Origin: Lineus longissimus
Lineage: Eukaryota > Nemertea > Pilidiophora > Heteronemertea > Lineidae
Reading direction: 5' to 3'
Assembly (NCBI RefSeq): GCF_910592395.1
Contig: NC_088312.1
Span: forward strand, 14,239,292 to 14,303,291
Length of the DNA stretch: 64,000 nt
Shown one piece after another: positions 51,593 to 62,775 of this stretch. The notes under the pieces are model-generated. The model was not told the origin of the DNA, searched no databases, and saw only the letters and a list, made by a program, of their open reading frames with translations. Position 1 is the stretch's first letter. Each line of letters begins with the position of its first letter. The translations under genes were made by a program, and so were the position numbers.

Positions 51593-53932
51593 CTGTAGTT
51601 TCATGAAAATAACACCACTTCGGGATAATCAAGGCCTGGCCTCTTCTCTCGAGTCTATTCACCAGAGGTAACCAATGAGTGACTTCGCTGGCCCTTGTGA
51701 TGGCTCAGCCGAGCTGTCACGGTTACGCTAAACCACTTATTACCGCAGCCCTATTGATTCGAAGTGTTGTGAGCCTACTGGTCGATGAGTGCGCATGTGG
51801 AATGACGTAAATGGTAAGGTCACTCGCCGACCGTTTATACAGGTTGTCTCATAAAACTGAAGCACCTTTTAGATTGATCCAAACCCCCCAAAACAAAAAA
51901 GTCCTTATTGAAACTCTGAAGGAAAATCTACGAATGCTTGCATTAGTAAAGCAAAGTGAGATTCAGGCAATGATAGTAGTCACGAAATTCCGAAGAAAAA
52001 CGAGGAGCTCATCCTCTGTTTTTCTGGGAGACGTTTAGAAGGTGGAATCTGAGGACCTCGAGCAGAAGCAAGAACAAGGGCATGGCTGGAAGAAGACAGT
52101 GATGGAGCCCCGTGATCCGTTATGGTCACAGGTTGAGGACCAGCTTTACCAATGGCTGCAGCAGATGAGAGAGTGTCGCCTCGCAGTCTCCGTTCTCGAC
52201 ATTCAAGATAAGGCGTTGGTAGTGTGGCAAAGCTGGTGGAATGAGTTAGCCCAAGATGTCAGAGAAAGGATTCAGCATCGGCGCCCTCAGCTATGGGATT
52301 TCAACGCATCCATAGGCTGGGTGGAGTGCTTGATGAAGAGACGCCACGTGTCCCTACGGAAGGTGACTAAGAATACAACGACCGTCCCCGCTGATGCTGC
52401 TGCAAGGATCCAGACCTTCCGAGATCCAGTTACTGGGAGCATCGATCGTTATGATATACAGATACGGTTCTTCTTTAACATGGACCAAACCTTTGTCCTG
52501 TTTGATATGAGAACCATGTACACGGCCTACACCACGGGGGAGAAGGCCATATACGTCCGATCATCCAGGTCCAATACCAAGCTTGGATACACCGTCACCC
52601 TCTGCATCGCAGCCTCTTGAGCAAAGTTGCCGGCGCACATCACCTTCCCAAGAAAAGGTTTCGTCCGGGTGTTTGCAGCCCTACAAGACAACCCGCCAGC
52701 AGATGTAAAGGTTACCCAATCGGAAACTGGTTGGATGAGGGAGGAAACGGCGCACCACTGGTTAGATGAAGTCCTATCACCCCACGTCACCGACAAGGAG
52801 ACCGACCAGTTCCTGTTAATCGTCGATCATTATCGGGTCCACCGGACAGAGAACTTCCGGACGAGAGTCCGCGACATGAGAGGCAGCCTGTATTACGTAC
52901 CTGCTGGTTGCACATCCCTCGTACAACCGTTAGACGTTGCAGTCATGAAGTCCTTCAAATGTCACGTACGGCGACAATGGAAATCGTGGAAGAAGGACCA
53001 CACGGACGGACGAGGAGACTTCCCTCACATCGGCCTGAGAGACGTGACCAACATCATCAGAGATGCATGGGATGGTGTTGATGAGGACGTTATCGTCAAC
53101 CTATTTGAAGCATCGTTTCGACCAAGGCCAATCGAAGCTGGACCACATGCTATCTTGGAGGAAGAAGAGGAGACTGCCGTGGATGGACCAGAGTTCGTGA
53201 ATGTAGTCGAGGAGGACATTGTGATGGACTTGAATTGATTGTGGGTGTTGTGAATGATTGTGGGTACGATTCTGAAAGCTGGACAATCTAATAATGTGTA
53301 TCTTTAGCTTTGAAAAAAAATTGAATCGGGATTTGCATCGTTCTTTTTTCTTCCTTCACTGATCACTTTGGACAAGACTGTACATTCAGAGGGATGTTCG
53401 GTTTTGTCTCCAGATATGTGACGGACAACTTCTCATTCTTACCAATTTCGCACTGCAAAGTATCTTTGAAAGCCCGAAGCTGGTAAGGGATGATAAGACC
53501 CGAAGACATACTCCATTACCTCCCTGAGCAGTGCCTCACTTTGAAAGGGCAGGTCAGTCCCTAAAACCAGCAGAAGCCAATATGTCAGTTGGACTTTTTT
53601 CATGGACACCCTGTACACTATCAGCCATTAGCACTGGGACACCCTTTACACTACCAATGACGATTAGTTGAAAATGTTCTGGGACACTCAGTACAATGGC
53701 CGAAGGCCCGATCCAATTATCCCATTCATAGGAGACCTATGAAACGGTTTCAACAACCCAAACGATAAGGATTGGACTCGAAACTGAAGTATATTGGATA
53801 TGAGGCCTGGACAACCCTCTCTGGAATCCCAGCCAATGATCGGCCTTCTCAACAGCTCTGTTCGCCACCCTATGAGTCAGGGGCGGCGACACCGGCTGTT
53901 AATGAAGTGGTGTTATTTTCATGAAACTACAG
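51593..53932 (+). mobile_element. pogo/Tigger-family DNA transposon with 29-bp perfect TIRs
   Basis: 2340 bp. Left end CTGTAGTTTCATGAAAATAA..., right end its exact complement over 29 bp (53904-53932), each flanked by TA (51591-51592, 53933-53934), the duplication made by Tc1/mariner/pogo transposases. Contains one transposase gene with stops. Confidence 0.93.
52042..53238 (+). pseudogene. pogo-family (DDE_1) transposase with in-frame stop
   Basis: Two open parts in the same frame divided by TGA at 52618-52620. First part: CENP-B-type helix-turn-helix (WSQVEDQLYQWLQQMRECR..., FNASIGWVECLMKRRHVSLR) and start of the DDE domain (FFNMDQTFVLF). Second part: AHITFPRKGFVRV, IVDHYRVHRT and PAGCTSLVQPLDVAVMKS, giving the remaining catalytic aspartates. 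The homologue at 57342-58250 has GG at the place of the stop. Upstream (51811-52038) the same frame is open but ends in TAG, so the N-terminal HTH is degraded. Confidence 0.88.
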
Positions 53933-54035
53933 TAATATAATTATCATTAAATATCATGCGCGTATTTACTGGTGGCTTTGTGGTTTTTCCGAGGATTTCC
54001 GCGGAATCCGCGTTTTATAACAGTCGCTGAATCCA

Positions 54036-56893
54036 TTACGAAACCGCATGTTTGTCCGACATTGCCTGTAATTCAGTGATGGTGAAATAGAGGGCAGCAG
54101 CTGCAGTGACCTCATTATCGCGGAATGCTATTGGCAATGTCATCATATGACGTTAGTGAAGAACCTCTATAGCTGTTCGGATATTCTGTGGTCACATATG
54201 GTCCCTTGTGATCAATTGCAAACCAGGACAATGAACCTTTCTCTGACTGACCGACCATGTAAGCCGAAAACTACATTGAAATAAATGTTTGAAAAGAGTA
54301 TGTCTGCGCGACGAAGGGAATTAATCTGCATGTAAATGGTGTGAAGTAAGTATAAGGTCTCACAAGTCAGTGGGTACGAGTTCCGTTTTTTCCTTCCCCC
54401 AAAATACAGTTCTTCAGGCGCATTACGTTTCCATGGATATGACTGGGCCTGTTTCAAATACTACTTACCTTAACGTCATGATTTCAGTTTCCATGTACAG
54501 AGGGTGCTTTGCTGATTTCAGGAGGCTATCTTCTGTGAGTTTGGGACCAAGTCACCACCCTCTGTTGGACTTCATCCGCGATGATACGTCCAAGCCTCGG
54601 GGCGAGGTTTGTCCAAGTTCACTGAGGACGAATTTCCATGGTTCGTGTTCTGGGCCATATAGCGGAAAAAAGCTGTGATGGGGTACACTTTTTGCAATAA
54701 ATCTCCAAAGAATATATATATGGCTAACGTATGGAGGTCAGCTCATGTGCCCGAAAAATCTCCTTTACATAGTATATGAGCCCGCTCCTTGGTCCCCACG
54801 CGGAAAAATTTGGTGTGATTTTTTTACCGTTTGTGGGATCTTGGTGGTGTCGAAGGTGGCGCCCCCTATTGGTCACAAAACCAATTAGTTGCCTCGAATG
54901 CAATGATATTGCACGGATGCGTGTCCAAACTTAGATAAGTCCCACTGTGACCATTGTTAGCCGTCGATTGTTCCCATTGTTGAAAGGTGGCTGGGGAACC
55001 AACTGTGCCAGGGACAGTAGATCGAGTGAGACTTGGCAACGATGATCACTATTGACGACGCTTGGAGAATGGGTCTCTACCAGCCCAAAAATGTGTATGT
55101 TCTTGTATTCAATGTCAACTATTTGGTCTTTGGGTCAATCCGGGACATGCCATGCTTCCCGCGACAGGGACACGACTAACGTGACGCCCAGAGAGGTCCA
55201 CCGCACTGGCTAATGAGACATTTAGTTCAGAGGATCGCCGCTTGCCAAAGGTACTGAACCTACCCTTAATGCCGACGCTACAGAATAAGGCTCTTAAGTT
55301 TTTGAAAACCTTTGAAGCAGTACTGTCATATGTATCGTGTATAATTACAAGAAATGTTCGAACAAACAAAGTGCACATATCCTTGCCTAGTTTGTTTCCA
55401 GGAAACTGTTTGTGCCAGGCACATCCTAAAGTAAATGGACGTCAGCAATAACAATGAAGTAATCATTTTCCCTGGTGTTCAACTATTGGTCCCTTTATCC
55501 TATTGAATTACTGTTTCATAAAAATTATCTATCTTGCAATGTGCAAGATCATCAACGGACGGCCATGAAGGACTTGGTCTGCTCCCTGCTGGATTTTAGT
55601 TAGAGGTACTTTTTATTTCTTTACACCATAGTGTACAAGCTGTACATCAAGTGCACACGATGTATTACAGTAGGGTAATGTAGAAATAAAGAATGCTGCA
55701 AACCGAGCGGGCACCACGAATCGACCCACAATGTTACTCTCAGAAAAGTAAGAATATTCCAAACGATTGAAACACGGCCAGCCTTATCGATCCTTGGCTT
55801 CAGTTGCCGTATGAGCGAACTTGACAAATAATACATAACTTGCATATCAGATCCCGACTTTGTTCCTCTTCGGGTTCCAATCTATGCCTGCAGTTCATAA
55901 AGTCACGTCCTCTTACACAGATCTCGTCAAATCTCATAGTCCTATAATATTGAATAGAGATGAGAGCGATAACTTTCTTACACTACCAACTACATTGACA
56001 CACAGAACAGACCCAAATATCAATCGACGTTATCTTCCAATCAGGCGTGTCTATTTTATTCAGCAAAAAGAGTGAAAAAGATGTCTGAAAAAAAGAACAT
56101 TGAACATTTTTCTTCGCATCTGAGTGTGCGGGACGATGCGTCATTCCGCAACGGACGAGGTCGGTAAATTGCTTCGGTAATGTGCGTCTTCCCGCTGAGT
56201 TGTGGTAGAGCAACCAGATACAGGCATAAAAGGGATTAAGGCACGTTCGATTGATTGCTATCCCTACATTTGTGGTATACGTATTTCTTTGAACCTCAGT
56301 GTATATCCTTCGATCAATTGATGATACTCTACCCTCATCTGTTTATTGGTACTTTCAAATTATGCAGGTAGGCCTCCAGGCCCAGCCCCTGCCGGTGTCA
56401 TTCAGGTATGGAACTATTCTCGGCAATTGATGTGCATTCAACTGGCGCTGACCAAGGCATTTGTGGCAAGCGCTGGCCCTGTCATCATTCGCGATTTTTT
56501 ATACAGCGTGCGCCTGAAATAATGAATCATTGTACTGTGAACTTGGGGCTCTGTAGTCAAATTCATCAGTATTCTTCAACAATGAAGAGGACTTTAAAGA
56601 CCTAATTTTATTCGGTAGCTTCCGAAGGGTCCTGCATGGTCCTGCCGACCGCTGAGCATCCAAGATGAGGCGATCGTCTGCGGTGCAAAGAAGAGCATTG
56701 CGCGGTTTAGCGGGTCATTCCGTTCACCATTTCGTTATGTGAGAACGTACGTGACAAATTATTGACCTGGCCCGGCGGACGCGATGATCCTGTCAGTTTC
56801 TGTTAGGACGAACTTGTCACATTTTCTTCCCCAGACGGTCATGGCCATCCTGTCACCATAAGACTGGGAGCCTATCTCCCTAATGTCACAAAT
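54036..56893. other. Intergenic, no supported gene
   Basis: About 2.9 kb. Several short ORFs without domains. No transposon ends or RNA genes recognised. Confidence 0.35.
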
Positions 56894-58250
56894 TTGAAGA
56901 TGGATCGTCAAGAACAAGAACCTCTGCCAAAACGACGCAGAAATTATACTGTCGCCGATAAGATCTCCTATTTAAGGGATTTGGAAGCAGCTCTACTGGA
57001 TGGGACTGTCGGAAGCATGCCACATTTCGCCGCACATTACCGAATCCCCGTGCGCACAATGCAGAAGTGGAACCTAAGAGAGCTGGAGGAGAAAGAAGAA
57101 GATGGAAGAGGAAAAGCTAGACACGTCAAAAAAAAGGCGTTGGCCTGTGGCCCACCGTCGAGGAACGATTACTTGATTGGTTTAGAAGCGTCCGGGACAA
57201 GAGGTTGGCTGTCGCTATTCAAGATATCCAGGAAAGAGCTCCATCAATTTTCGAAGACTGGTGGAATGCATTTCCGCACGATGAAAGACAAGACCTTGTC
57301 GAGTCACGGCCAACCTTGCACGAATTTCATGCGTCGGACGGGTGGGTGCACCAGTTTATGGAACGAAAGAAGTTTCCTTCAGGAAAACAAACAAAAACAC
57401 GACAACTCTGCCCGCTGATGCCGCCATTCGAGTGCAGCAGTTCCGCGATAACGTCACCGATACCATCGAACGACTCGAAATTGCCATGAGATTTCTGTTC
57501 AATATGGACCAAACGTTCGCTCTATTCGAACAACGCCCTTTGTACACTGCCAATGCTAAAGGGGCCAAAACTGTTGACGTTAGATCCTCGAGATCTAACA
57601 CCAAACTCGGGTGCACTGTAACACTTGTCATCACCGCCACAGGGGGAAAACTGCAAGCCCATATCACGTTCCCACGTAGAGGATTTGTAAGACAACTTGC
57701 GGCCCTTGAAGACCAACAACTGCCAGCTAATGTAGTTGTAACGAATTCAGCGACGGGATGGGTGAAACAGGAGACGGCAGAACATTGGTTCGACACGGTG
57801 TTTGAGCCTTATGTGACGGCTGAAGCAGCTGACCAATTCCTGCTCCTTGTAGATCGCTACAAAGTCCACCGGACGGAAGCCTTCGGTATGAGAGTGATGA
57901 ACCTGGCAGGTGTCCTTGACTTCATTCCGGCGGGGTGCACTTCGCTCGTGCAGCCACTAGATTTAACTGTGATGAAATCCGTGAAGAGCGAAATGAGAAA
58001 AGCCTGGAAGAGGTGGAAGAAAGACCACACAGACAACGAAGGGCGTATTCCACGCATTGAACTTCTAGATGTTGTTCGCATAGTGAGTCAGGCATGGGAT
58101 ACGGTACCGGTCGGAGTCGTCGAAAGCGGATTTGAAAGAGCCTTCCGACCTGTCCCCGTCGATGGAGGACCATTGCCTCTTCTTGACGAGGAGGAGGTAG
58201 GACTAGAATTCGAAAATGTAGGTCAGGAGGAAATAGACATTATGGAGTAG
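56894..58250 (+). pseudogene. Second pogo-family transposase, two frameshifts
   Basis: N-terminus with basic stretch and psq-type helix-turn-helix (NYTVADKISYLRDLEAALLDG, HYRIPVRTMQKWN), CENP-B-type domain (DIQERAPSIFEDWWNAF, FHASDGWVHQFMERKKF) and DDE domain (FLFNMDQTFALFE, LVDRYKVHRTEAF, PAGCTSLVQPLDLTVMK), ending EEIDIME at 58250. The frame shifts near an A-run at about 57130-57160 and again at about 57370-57385. It is related to, but clearly different from, the transposase at 52042-53238. I found no TIRs around it. Confidence 0.85.
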
Positions 58251-58303
58251 GCCTTCATCAACTGGGATGTGATTGTGACTTCAGCCTTCGAGTAACTGCA
58301 GAG

Positions 58304-58429
58304 CAGGGACGTAGCTATCGCCCGGGGGGGAATCTTTTGCCACTTTCTTGCCAAGACTTGAATGAAAAACACTTTTTTGAGGGGCATTTGCCAACCCCCC
58401 CCCCCCCCCCCCCGCTAACTACGCTCCTG
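58304..58429. mobile_element. Short MITE with CAGGRRCGTAGYTA ends and poly-C run
   Basis: 126 bp. Left end CAGGGACGTAGCTAT, right end complement of CAGGAGCGTAGTTA (about 12 of 14 match). GGGGGGG follows the left end and a 19-C run precedes the right. No target duplication is evident. Such short elements occur as hAT-like MITEs in many invertebrates; superfamily not established. Confidence 0.5.
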
Positions 58430-60046
58430 TGTGGTCTTGTGCCAATTTTGACTGTTCAAAAAGAAGTGCAGAAGTGACGCGGTTCAAAATTGAGCGGTAA
58501 ACAGTTCCCTCACCTATCGTTGACTGCGGTACATGATTTTTGACACACCCTATATGAAAGCACACTTCCAGTCTGACTTTTAATAGAACCACGTGTGCCT
58601 GGATTCCCGAATGGCCCTTTTTTCGTGGACTAAATACTGTTTCATAACCATGGTACGCCGCAAACCGCAAACGTTTACCGAGCCCGGCGAACCAGCAATC
58701 ACAAATGGGCCTCTTTGTCAAACAAAATCCATGTAGTAATGTGGGAGGTACTACTGATTTTTAATGAGGTACCCATAAACAGACGAGGGTGGAGTATCTT
58801 CAAATCACATGTCAATGTCCTGAGAAAGAGCTCGAAGTGAAAAGAAGATGAAAGATTCTTCTTTGAGTCTTTTGTTTAATCATTCAAGAAATAAAAAGAA
58901 GGCGTCCTAACATGCCTAAGGCAAGTCAACAAATTATACTTCATGCGATCAGCATGTACAGACTTGTTTTAAAGTAAAAAGACACCAAATACACTAGGCC
59001 TTTTCCTCATCCAATAAATAAAGTATAACAATGGCCTGAATATTGAACAGCATAACTGCTTCCTTTTCGTACTTTTTGAACTCGCACTTCTAAAAGCACT
59101 GGTCAGCAGGCTAACCAGTCAAGTCGGACACAAGAATCATTCCTTATTCCTTAAATAGAATTCCACAAGTTCGTTCATGTGTTTTCGAAATGACAAATTT
59201 CACATCGTTTGTCGCACAAGCTGTGTATCTTTACCACTGATCCAAGTGATGGGTATAATAATGCCAGTACAAAGTGTTTCACGTCTGTTTCAGAGTATCG
59301 ATCCTGTAAACTATTGAGAAAAGGATAATGACGATTCATGAAATGAAAGAAAATTGATAAATGAACGATTGCACATACTGTAATGAGATCCAACGGCCAA
59401 CAAACTTGTCAATCGATTTTCATTTCATAATCCAAGCATATTTCTGGGTGACTGTTTAGATGCTTTCTCGGGATCTCCGACACCAGCACTCATTCCCCCA
59501 TATCCCTCGCAGGCAGGCAAACGCTAGAGCCAAAATTGCAAACTCTCCCCACATACGCAAAATACCTGAGTCAATAGTGCTGTTGCGTAGTTGATTCCGT
59601 CAAACTGCATAATGATAATGATCATAATAATAATGATGATGATTTTAAAACAACTAAACTTTTTTTGTACAGAATTAGAAGAATAACATAACATTCTAAC
59701 ATAACATTCCAAATCAAGAATCTACAACCGAAACGTTTTATATTTTCATGCTGAGTTTCGAATTCACCCTGGTGAATCAATTCGCCAGACTGCTGAGATC
59801 TTATCAGGCCTCCCAACTTACCGAGTAGCCTGTCTTTGAGAGAATGGTTGCCTCATAAGAAAAAAAACCTAAGATAATGCGCTCATGAGATCATTGATAA
59901 ATTTTCTGAGACATACCCTCTCCGTCTAGCTGCTATAACATGAGCAAAGTTGGTACGAAGTTTCGAGGTGAATAAACCAGCGGGTCACTCTGTATTGCAC
60001 GCACGAATGCCTTATCATATTTTGCATCATTGTTTTCATTACTTTT
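58430..60046. other. Intergenic, no supported gene
   Basis: About 1.6 kb with only short ORFs and a small AAT/GAT microsatellite near 59610-59642. Confidence 0.35.
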
Positions 60047-60725
60047 TGGCTCACCGTAGGGGAGTCTACACAACACCGCTGTGTCCGTCGTCCGTCGTCG
60101 TCGTCGTCCTCGTTGTCCGTCGTCGGCGTCGTCGTCTGTATCCTGTTTCAAAAACAGCGGTAGGTTTCTCAACCGCTAGACCTGAGAACTTAGAACTTTG
60201 ATCACAGGATCCCCCAGGTCCGGTGACCTCTGACAGTGAATTTCGGTCCGATTTGATTCTTGACTTCGCCACCAGGGGGCCAGAAGTGGTAACCTAAAAA
60301 GTGTGATATCTCTCTTATTAATGACTCGTTTCCGAAAACATTTTAGAGTAGGTTGTCCTAGCAATTATACATCACATATCATACGGGTTTTTGATTTGAC
60401 CTAATTTTCAAGGTCACAGAGGTCAAATAGCGTAAATTGACCGTCTGAGTGTAACTAAGGCGCGTTTCTTAACCGCTTAAAGAAATGAACTTGAAATTTG
60501 GTACACATGACTCCCTACCTCATATAACCGCTGACACCAAATTTCGGTCTGATCGCATTCTCGACTTGGTCACCAGGGGGCAAAAACTAGAAAAGGTAAA
60601 AGGTGCAATATTTCGCTTATTAGTGACTTGTTTTCGATGATTTGTTTTGTTAGGTACTCAAAGCAAGGATACATTAGATGTCATATCGACTTCGGTTTGA
60701 CCTATTATACTATACGTGTAGCATA
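60047..60725 (+). repeat. Dispersed repeat with GTC microsatellite (copy 2)
   Basis: Begins TTTTTGGCTCACCGTAGGGG like 29477-30066, with a GTC tract at 60085-60140 and the internal blocks AAAAAGTGTGATATCTCTC and GACTTGGTCACCAGGGGGC. It is longer and better preserved than copy 1 and shows two or three degenerate internal units of about 220-260 bp. Confidence 0.8.
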
Positions 60726-62196
60726 TTTCTTAACCAAGATGAATTCCTAACCACCAAATATCTATAAGGTGAGCACAATGGCCCCTGGCCGTTTCATCTT
60801 ATAATTTGCTGGTGATCACAAACAAACATACAATTACACACGCATACAACATAAATTTTCCTTTATGACTTAATGCCAATCAGCACCATTTTGCATAAAG
60901 CTGCCATTTATAACAAATTTCGGGTGTCTCCTGACATGTCCGGCTTGCAAAGGGCCGATAGTACAGGTGCATACATTCTACACTCCTTTCATTTATTTAA
61001 ATTATACATTACGTTGTATTGAATAGTATTGACCAATGGAGATCAAAGCACCATGACATGACATTTGCGTAAGCAGATACCTAGTGGTGATCAGGCCGAG
61101 GGCCTATACACCTTTCCAGAAATGGGGCGCTGAGTGTCCGAAATAGTGATGTCATAAGGGGAAACTAGGCCTCATGGTTGAGGGACAAAGGAGATAGTCA
61201 TGGTTGACCAACACACTTGAATGCCTTTAATGACGGACAAGGGGGAAAAAGTTAGTTCCAATGCAAGCCACCAATTTCGGGAAGCATGTATAGATCGTCG
61301 ATTTGACGCAAATGATCATTTAAGAAATCATGTCGTCATCCAGACCCAAGTTGGTATATTTCACGTCAAGATTCAAGCGGTCTTGCTGTCATACAACCGG
61401 CAGCGAAAGGTAAAGGTTTACAGGGTGACCCTAAAAAATGATTAGCATACTTTTTCACCTTGAAATAATGTTCTGTAATCCCACATCCACAAGCATAAAA
61501 CATAACCTAAATTCTGTTCCCTGGCAATGCCACGGGCATTTACAGATCAGGTCATTCTAATGGTTGAAACATCCATGCAACAGTAAAAACCTCAAAATCA
61601 AACTTTTAAAAGAGAAAATGTCCCTGCGGACAATCTTGAATAACTGTATGATAACTTGTCGGGATATACAAGACAATGCGTGAGAGATGCAACCAAACTT
61701 AAAACTTCAACAGGCAGACAGTGCTTGCATAATTTCTAAAAACGATTCTATACCGAGCCACTTACTCTCAAGTTACTCTTCATGTATCCATTGTACTCAA
61801 AATCGGATCACAACTAGTAATTAAAAGCACACATTTATCCCGAACCACCAAACAAGCATCAACGATATTCCAAAATAGGTAATGCACTCTCTCTAGACAC
61901 TACATGTAGAGGTGTTGATTTCGTTCCTCACGCACAATGCCTATAGTACTGGTAAGTTGGCACCATCTTACAAAAGCAGTACCGCGGATATAGAAAAGGA
62001 AAGAGGCTATCGTATCACCACTAGGCCGGCGAAAATGATTGATTTACTCTTAGACCTCTGAAAAGGTGTAGTATATTAATCTACTTTGGTGCACGCGTCG
62101 TTTTCATGGCACATACAATACATGCACTGTTTACAAAATGCAGCTCCATTCGGCGACGTAGCCAAACGGAGATGACTTCGTCTCGCCTCCGAGACA
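60726..62196. other. Intergenic, no supported gene
   Basis: About 1.5 kb. The longest plus ORF (61221-61445) has no recognisable domain. TTTACAGGGTGACCC near 61420 resembles ends of mariner-type repeats, but no partner end was found. Confidence 0.35.
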
Positions 62197-62775
62197 GGTA
62201 TTCGAAAACCCTGGATCAACAAACACTGGACTGGACTGGACTGGACTGGACTGGATTCAACGTCACTGCTCACCATCGCCTGCATCAACATGGCGACAAC
62301 AATGTATTGAGAAACGACGGGGAAATGGGACATGGTATCCGTTTATGCTACACTGTGCATGATATGTGCATGCTATGTACATGAGTGTAGGCGATACACT
62401 ACGATGAATTATCGATATTATCAGGCCGGTCCGGTGGCACACATCTGCCAATTTCATCATGTTAATGGCGTGTCAAGACCCACAAATCTCTCAGATGTCT
62501 AGAGCAGGCACTTGTACATATTTCTGTTTACATAATACATAACCATACCTATTCTGTCGTCGCCAATTATCGTAAAATCGACGATAAAACCCGGGCGACT
62601 TTTCGGGTGACGCCATGTTCATGATGTTGATGATGGAATTAGGCGGGAAGAGATTCGGCAGGGTTGTGGGAATTGTATAACTTTTAGAAAAATCCAGGTG
62701 GTGGAGGGCGCTGAGTCATAGTCCAGTCCAGTCCAGTCCAGTCCAGTGTTTGTTGATCCAGGGTTTTCGAATACC
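62197..62775. repeat. Fold-back repeat with CTGGA minisatellite in both arms
   Basis: Left arm 62197-62255: GGTATTCGAAAACCCTGGAT, then AACAAACA and six CTGGA units. Right arm 62722-62775: five TCCAG units, then TGTTTGTTGATCCAGGGTTT and CGAATACC. The arms are reverse complements around a spacer of about 465 bp. No gene inside. Confidence 0.85.

Larger units (their letters stand above)
50961..54026. mobile_element. Mutator-like MITE with 43-bp TIRs, carrying a nested pogo element
   Basis: Ends: left CGGCTGTTATAAAACGCGGA... (50961-51003) and right its complement (53984-54026), 43 bp with two mismatches. Flanked by the perfect 9-bp duplication CTGAATCCA (50952-50960, 54027-54035), the length typical of Mutator-like elements. 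Without the inner pogo element the length is about 725 bp and no transposase is left, so this is a non-autonomous element. Superfamily assignment rests on duplication length and long TIRs. Confidence 0.85.

Noticed and set aside
51811-52038. Separate small gene before the pogo transposase
   Set aside because: It is in the same frame as the transposase and inside the TIRs, so it is most likely degraded N-terminal transposase sequence.
58383-58413. Poly-C tract as a functional element
   Set aside because: Homopolymer runs of this length are common in MITE-like repeats and prone to sequencing error; no further signal.
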